NCBI GenBank assembly: GCA_964486865.1
Contig: CAZAOZ010000001.1
Location: 123,262-187,261 of the forward strand
From: Ga0077527 sp964486865
Lineage (GTDB): Bacteria > Pseudomonadota > Gammaproteobacteria > Burkholderiales > SG8-41
Reading direction: 5' to 3'
DNA: 64,000 bases
In this document: positions 59,357-64,000 of the stretch, one piece after another
Numbering within the stretch: position 1 is the stretch's first letter
How the letters are laid out: each line of letters begins with the position of its first letter
The notes under the pieces: model-generated
Seen by the model: the letters and a program-made list of their open reading frames with translations, nothing else
Told to the model about the DNA's origin: nothing
Database searches by the model: none
Translations under genes and position numbers: made by a program

Positions 59357-60151
59357 CTAAACCGCGATGGGCGCGCGGATCACCGGATGCGGATCGTAGT
59401 TTTCGAGCGTGAAATCTTCGTATTTGAACGCAAACAGATCCTTGACCGCCGGATTGAGCTTCATCACCGGCAATGGCCGCGGTGCGCGCGACAACTGCTC
59501 GCGCGCCTGGTCGAGGTGATTCAGGTAGAGATGGGTGTCGCCGAAGGTATGCACGAAATCACCAGGCTTCAGCCCGCACACCTGCGCGACCATCAGCGTC
59601 AGCAGCGCGTACGATGCGATATTGAAGGGCACGCCGAGGAACATGTCGGCGCTGCGCTGGTAGAGCTGGCAGGACAGCCGGCCGTCGGCCACATAGAACT
59701 GGAAAAACGCGTGGCAGGGCATCAGCGCCATTTTGTCGAGATCGGCGACGTTCCATGCCGAGACGATCATGCGTCGCGAGTCGGGATTCTTGCGCAGCAG
59801 CTCCAGCACCTGGCTGATCTGGTCGATGTGGCGGCGGTCGGCCGCGGGCCAGGAACGCCACTGGTAGCCGTACACCGGGCCGAGTTCGCCGTCGGGTTTG
59901 GCCCACTCGTCCCAGATGGTGACGCCGTTGTCTTTCAGGTAACGGGTATTGGTTTCGCCCTTCAGGAACCACAGCAGTTCGTGGATGATCGACTTGAGAT
60001 GAACTTTTTTGGTGGTGACCAGCGGGAATCCGGCATTGAGATCAAAGCGGAGCTGGGCGCCGAACACCGACAGCGTGCCGGTGCCGGTGCGGTCGGACTT
60101 GCGGGTGCCGTGATCGAGCACGTGTTGCAGGAGATCAAGGTACTGGCGCAT
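59357..60151 (-). CDS. thyA: Thymidylate synthase
   Basis: 264 residues, the same length as typical ThyA. It methylates dUMP using methylene-tetrahydrofolate. MRQYLDLLQHVLDHGTRKSDRTGTGT, the active-site cysteine in ALMPCHAFFQFYV, and RSADMFLGVPFNIASYALL are all present. It is followed directly by folA. Confidence 0.97.
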   Translation of the reverse strand: MRQYLDLLQHVLDHGTRKSDRTGTGTLSVFGAQLRFDLNAGFPLVTTKKVHLKSIIHELLWFLKGETNTRYLKDNGVTIWDEWAKPDGELGPVYGYQWRSWPAADRRHIDQISQVLELLRKNPDSRRMIVSAWNVADLDKMALMPCHAFFQFYVADGRLSCQLYQRSADMFLGVPFNIASYALLTLMVAQVCGLKPGDFVHTFGDTHLYLNHLDQAREQLSRAPRPLPVMKLNPAVKDLFAFKYEDFTLENYDPHPVIRAPIAV

Positions 60152-60218
60152 GGGATGATGGCGGAAATATCAGGTTGCAGATGCCGCTGATTTTAGCAGG
60201 CCGCGGCGTTCCGCCCGT

Positions 60219-60224
60219 TATAAT
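60219..60224 (+). promoter_or_regulatory. Candidate -10 hexamer for the leucyl aminopeptidase gene
   Basis: A consensus TATAAT lies 46 bases before the ATG at 60270 in the gap with thyA. No good -35 is visible at 16-18 bases. Confidence 0.4.
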
Positions 60225-60269
60225 CATTATCATCTCATTGCAGCCATATTAATCCACGGATATTCAACG

Positions 60270-61730
60270 ATGATTGCACGCCTGCAGACACAGACTTCAT
60301 TGCCGGGCCAGAGCGAACTCGCACGCGTTCGCCATTTGCTGGTGGTTGCGCCCGCCGGCACCGCGCAGTCCGCGCTGCCGCTGGCGGAATTGCTGGGCAG
60401 GGCGCTCGGCCGCCGCCGCAAGAAAATCACCGATCTGGCCACGGCGCCGGTGAGTGCCGATACGGCGGACGGCGCGCTGGCGGTGTGGGTGACGCCGGAC
60501 CTGAAGAAATCCGTGTTCGAGCAGCAGGCGCTGGTGTGCAAGGCGGCGGGCCTGTTGCTCGCCGAACACCCGGAAGAACTGACGGTGATCGTCGCCGGCG
60601 CCGCAGCACAGCGCCGCGCGCTGGCGGAAATGGCCGTGTATGTGGCCTGGATCAACGGCATCACGCTGCCGCAGCGCAAGACGCAGCACAAAAATAAAAC
60701 CGATGCGAAACCGCTGCAGAGCATCCGTCTCTGTGGTTATCGTGCCGCCGACGGCTTTGCGGCCATCCGCGCGCAGGCTGAAGGCAATGTGCTGTGCCGC
60801 GAGCTGACCGTGCTGCCGCCGAACGAACTGACACCCGGCGCCTATCGTGAGCGCGTGAAGGCGCTCGCCAGGCAGCACGGCTGGGCGCGCGAAGAATACG
60901 ACTTCAAGCGTCTGCGCAAAATGGGCGCCGGCGCGTTCTGCGCGGTGGCGCAGGGCAGCGACGAGCATGACGCGGCCATCGTGCGGCTGAGCTACCGGCC
61001 GCGGGGCGCCAGAAAAACCGTGGCGCTGGTCGGCAAAGGCATCTGCTTCGACACCGGCGGCCACAACCTGAAACCGGCGCGCTACATGCAGGGCATGCAT
61101 GAGGACATGAACGGTTCGGCGGTGGCGCTGGGTATACTCGCCGCGGCGACCGCTTTGAAGCTCAAGATCAACATCGACTGCTGGCTGGCGCTGGCGCAGA
61201 ACCACATCGGCCCGCGCGCCTATAAACAGAACGACATCGTCACCGCGCTGAACGGCACCACCATCGAGATCGTGCATACCGACGCCGAAGGCCGCATGGT
61301 GCTGGCCGACACGCTGACGCTGGCGGCGCGCGCCAAGCCCGGCGTGATCATCGACTTCGCGACGCTGACCGGCGCCATGCATGTCGCGCTGGGCAGCCGC
61401 TACAGCGGCGTATTCGCGACGACCGCGCCGTGGGCGGCGCGCGCCGTGGCCGCGGGTGCTGCGTCCGGCGAGCGCGTGTGCGTGTTTCCGATGGATGAGG
61501 ATTACGACAGCGCGCTTGACAGCACGGTGGCCGACGTCAAGCAATGCACGCTAGACGGCGAGGCCGATCACATCCTTGCCGCGCGGCTGCTGCAGCGTTT
61601 CACCGACAAACGGCCGTGGATCCACATGGATCTGTCGGCGCACAGCTGCAAGGGCGGGCTGGGCGCGGTGGCCAGCGACTGCACCGGTTTCGGTGTGGCC
61701 TGGGGTGTGGCGCTGCTTCGGGCGAAGTAA
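60270..61730 (+). CDS. M17 family leucyl aminopeptidase
   Basis: A 486-residue M17 peptidase. All metal and catalytic residues of PepA appear conserved: VGKGICFDTGG (Lys, Asp), LKPA (Lys), MHEDMNGSA (Asp) and HTDAEGRMVL (Asp, Glu, Arg). The surrounding sequence (GGHNLKPARYMQGM) differs from classical PepA (GGISIKP), marking a separate subfamily. It cleaves N-terminal residues from peptides. Confidence 0.92.
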   Translation: MIARLQTQTSLPGQSELARVRHLLVVAPAGTAQSALPLAELLGRALGRRRKKITDLATAPVSADTADGALAVWVTPDLKKSVFEQQALVCKAAGLLLAEHPEELTVIVAGAAAQRRALAEMAVYVAWINGITLPQRKTQHKNKTDAKPLQSIRLCGYRAADGFAAIRAQAEGNVLCRELTVLPPNELTPGAYRERVKALARQHGWAREEYDFKRLRKMGAGAFCAVAQGSDEHDAAIVRLSYRPRGARKTVALVGKGICFDTGGHNLKPARYMQGMHEDMNGSAVALGILAAATALKLKINIDCWLALAQNHIGPRAYKQNDIVTALNGTTIEIVHTDAEGRMVLADTLTLAARAKPGVIIDFATLTGAMHVALGSRYSGVFATTAPWAARAVAAGAASGERVCVFPMDEDYDSALDSTVADVKQCTLDGEADHILAARLLQRFTDKRPWIHMDLSAHSCKGGLGAVASDCTGFGVAWGVALLRAK

Positions 61731-61767
61731 AAATGGCATCTATTCAGTCGGGGCAGCAAAATCAACA

Positions 61768-61886
61768 TCTTCCCTCACCCCCACCCCTCTCCCGAAGGGA
61801 GAGGGGAAGAAACCCTCGCCCATCGGGACGAGGGAACACTCGAAGCAGAGCAGAGGGTGGCGCGCAGCGCCGGGTGAGGGAGGTTT
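61768..61886. repeat. CCCTCTCCC-type composite hairpin element
   Basis: CCCCTCTCCCGAAGGGAGAG hairpin, then CCCTCGCCCATCGGGACGAG, GGGAACACTCGAAGC and AGCAGAGGGTGGCGCGCAGC. Close to the element at 37508-37605. It fills much of the gap before the acyltransferase gene and is followed by a copy of the AT-rich motif at 61924-61941. Confidence 0.75.
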
Positions 61887-61983
61887 TTGACTTTTCGTTT
61901 ATGCCCAGCGGTGTAATTTAACTAATAAAAACAACTAGTTACGTTATTTTCGCCGCTAAAAGACCCGCGAAAGGTAACCGGCG

Positions 61984-63870
61984 ATGACTGAACACAGCCA
62001 GTTCCAACTGCTGAAGGAACGCCGCTTTGCACCGTTTTTCGGCGTGCAGTTTTGCGGCGCGATGAACGACAACGTGTTCAAGCAGGCGCTGGTGATCCTG
62101 CTGGCCTATCAGACCGCCAGCTTCACCACGCTGTCCACCGACGTGCTGCAGAATGTCGCGCAGGCCTTGTTCATCCTGCCGTTTTTCCTGTTTTCCGCCA
62201 CCGCCGGCCAGCTCGCGGACAAGTACGAGAAGTCGCGGCTGATCCGCATCACGGTCGCCATCGAGCTCGCGGTGATGATGCTCGGCGCCGCGGGATTTTT
62301 CATGCACAGCCTGGAATTGCTGCTGGCCGCGCTGTTCCTCGGCGGCGTGCAGTCGGCGCTGTTCGGCCCGGTCAAGTACGCGATCCTGCCGCAGCACCTG
62401 CGCGAACACGAGCTCGTCGGCGGCAACGGCCTGGTCGAAATGGGCACCTCGGTCGCCATACTCACCGGCATGATGCTCGGCGGCTGGCTGGTGAGCCAGC
62501 AGGGCTGGGGCATTACGGCGGTGGCGATCACGACGGTGCTGCTGTCCGCTTCCGGCTACGCGCTGAGCTGCCTGATCCCGCTGTCGCCCGCGCCCGTGCC
62601 GGAACTCAAAATCAACTGGAATCCGGTCACCGAAACCTGGCGCAATTTCCAGTTCATGCGCGGCAACCGCACGGTGTTCCTGTCGGTGCTCGGCATTTCG
62701 TGGTTCTGGTTCGTCGGCTCGATGTTCATCACCCAGTTCCCCAACCTGTCGAAGAACATTCTCGCCGGCACCGAGGGCATTGTCACGCTGCTGCTGATCA
62801 TGTTTTCGGTCGGCATCGGTCTGGGTTCGTTGCTATGTGAAAAATTGTCGGGCCACAAAGTCGAGATCGGACTGGTGCCGTTCGGCTCCATCGGCATCAC
62901 GCTGTTCGGCATCGACCTGTATTTCGCGCTGGCGGGCCACATCGGGCACGGCCCGGTGGGTATTCGCGAGTTCATCAGCGAAACCGGGCACTGGCGCATT
63001 CTTGCCGATCTGGCGCTGATCGGCGTGTTCGGCGGTTTCTACATTGTGCCGCTGTATGCGTTGATCCAGAGCCGCAGCGAGCCGGGCCATCGCTCGCGGA
63101 TCATCGCCGGCAACAACATACTCAATGCGCTGTTCATAGTTTCAGCGGCGGGCATCGCCATCGGCCTGTTCCAGTTGGGGACAACGATTCCGCAGATTTT
63201 CCTGTTCACGGCGATCCTCAACGCCATCGTCGCGCTCTATATTTTCACGCTGGTGCCGGAATTCCTGATGCGCTTCATCGTGTGGATGCTGATCCACACG
63301 GTATATCGTCTCGACAAAAGCGGGCTGGAAAACATTCCGGACGAGGGGCCGGCGGTGCTGGTGTGCAATCACGTGAGTTTTGTCGATGCGCTGATCATCG
63401 CCGCCGCCTGCCGCCGGCCGATCCGCTTTGTGATGGATCACCGGATTTTCAAGATACCGGTGCTGAGTTTCGTGTTCCGCACCAGCCGCTGCATCCCGAT
63501 TGCGCCGGTCAAGGAAGACCCGGCGATGCTCGAGCGCGCCTATGACGAGATCGCGCGCGGTCTGGAAGCCGGAGACCTGATCGGCATTTTTCCAGAGGGC
63601 CGCATCACCGACACCGGCGAACTCTATCCATTCCGCTCCGGCATCCAGCGCATCATCGACCGCACGCCGGTGCCCGTCGTGCCGCTGGCGCTGCGCGGAC
63701 TGTGGGGCAGTTTTTTCAGCCGCAAGGACGGTGCGGCGATGAGCAAGCCCTGGCGCGCGCGACCGTTGGCGAAAATCGCGCTGATTGCGGCACCCACGGT
63801 GCCACCGCAGATGGTGTCACCGGAAGATCTGCAGGCGCGGGTGCTGGCGCTGCGGGGTGACTGGAAGTAA
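61984..63870 (+). CDS. MFS transporter/PlsC acyltransferase fusion (LplT-Aas like)
   Basis: A 628-residue fusion. Residues 1-430 form an MFS-type transporter of the LplT kind (FAPFFGVQFCGAMNDNVFKQALVILL, then FSATAGQLADKYEKSRLI). Residues 445-628 form a PlsC-type acyltransferase with the H-x4-D motif in NHVSFVDALI and FPEGRITDTGEL. Aas proteins also carry an acyl-ACP ligase domain, which is missing here. The likely role is lysophospholipid uptake and re-acylation at the inner membrane. Confidence 0.92.
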   Translation: MTEHSQFQLLKERRFAPFFGVQFCGAMNDNVFKQALVILLAYQTASFTTLSTDVLQNVAQALFILPFFLFSATAGQLADKYEKSRLIRITVAIELAVMMLGAAGFFMHSLELLLAALFLGGVQSALFGPVKYAILPQHLREHELVGGNGLVEMGTSVAILTGMMLGGWLVSQQGWGITAVAITTVLLSASGYALSCLIPLSPAPVPELKINWNPVTETWRNFQFMRGNRTVFLSVLGISWFWFVGSMFITQFPNLSKNILAGTEGIVTLLLIMFSVGIGLGSLLCEKLSGHKVEIGLVPFGSIGITLFGIDLYFALAGHIGHGPVGIREFISETGHWRILADLALIGVFGGFYIVPLYALIQSRSEPGHRSRIIAGNNILNALFIVSAAGIAIGLFQLGTTIPQIFLFTAILNAIVALYIFTLVPEFLMRFIVWMLIHTVYRLDKSGLENIPDEGPAVLVCNHVSFVDALIIAAACRRPIRFVMDHRIFKIPVLSFVFRTSRCIPIAPVKEDPAMLERAYDEIARGLEAGDLIGIFPEGRITDTGELYPFRSGIQRIIDRTPVPVVPLALRGLWGSFFSRKDGAAMSKPWRARPLAKIALIAAPTVPPQMVSPEDLQARVLALRGDWK

Positions 63871-64000
63871 TCGCGGCCGGTAACAGCAGCAACGGTGGCG
63901 CGCGATGGAGATCATTGGAGCCGAATCCAGGCGTCTGCTTTCGGTTGCGGTTTCAACCGGTGGATGCAACACACTAGATACTGCGTAAGCAGAAGGAGTG
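63871..64000. other. 130 bases at the window end with no gene
   Basis: No open frame of note. The terminal AGAAGGAGTG looks like a Shine-Dalgarno, so a gene may begin just outside the window. The GGTTTCAACCGGTGGATGC string resembles termini of some IS elements; this is weak. Confidence 0.4.

Overview
The window looks like chromosomal DNA of a GC-rich betaproteobacterium, most likely in or near Burkholderiales. The reasons are four complete Bug-type (TctC family) periplasmic receptors, malonyl-CoA decarboxylase, a TssQ-like lipoprotein, and a high-GC, densely packed gene order. No rRNA, tRNA or CRISPR array was found. Most of the content is ordinary: housekeeping genes (ilvA, nrdJ, typA, a DEAD-box helicase, dnaE, metG, apbC/mrp, folA, thyA, a leucyl aminopeptidase) mixed with small catabolic and transport operons.

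Layout. 1-1460: 3' end of a sulfatase, then a Bug receptor. 1560-9484: ilvA, a class II ribonucleotide reductase (nrdJ) interrupted by an endonuclease-bearing intein, an IlvD/Edd dehydratase and a SET-domain protein. 9498-13237: Bug receptor plus malonyl-CoA decarboxylase, truncated haemoglobin, an EamA transporter. 13248-16887: typA and an RNA helicase separated by a repeat-bearing gap. 17037-23831: an operon for a three-subunit molybdenum hydroxylase, a CoxG-like protein, a UbiD-family decarboxylase and a Bug receptor, probably a catabolic route for an aromatic or heteroaromatic acid. 23931-27480: an accessory operon with an MmeI-like restriction-modification enzyme, a zeta-toxin-like kinase and a 55-residue protein. 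A 36-bp exact direct repeat flanks it, one copy being the 3' end of the preceding Bug gene. A broken phosphoethanolamine transferase gene follows.

28372-38494: DUF1993 protein, Bug receptor, ArgE-like deacetylase, exported isochorismatase-like protein, cysteine-cluster protein, a complete gltIJKL-type amino-acid ABC operon, Asp/Glu racemase, alpha/beta hydrolase and an EamA transporter. 38628-46409: dnaE, acylphosphatase, then an unusual cluster of two exported DsrE-like proteins around a binding-protein-like lipoprotein, followed by a SulP anion transporter. 46440-50595: a SulP remnant, then a minus-strand cassette of a membrane class III cyclase with a PEGA domain, a TPR lipoprotein, a Ser/Thr kinase and an enolase-superfamily enzyme. 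50621-63870: metG, apbC, an Orn/Lys/Arg decarboxylase, a PaaK-like ligase, a Sel1 protein, folA-thyA, an M17 peptidase and an MFS-acyltransferase fusion.

The strongest leads are the restriction-modification/zeta/small-protein operon with its flanking repeats, the intein placed directly before the radical cysteine of NrdJ, the DsrE-lipoprotein-DsrE-SulP cluster, and several dispersed repeats. One of these repeats is translated in frame inside metG, and another overlaps the start of folA.
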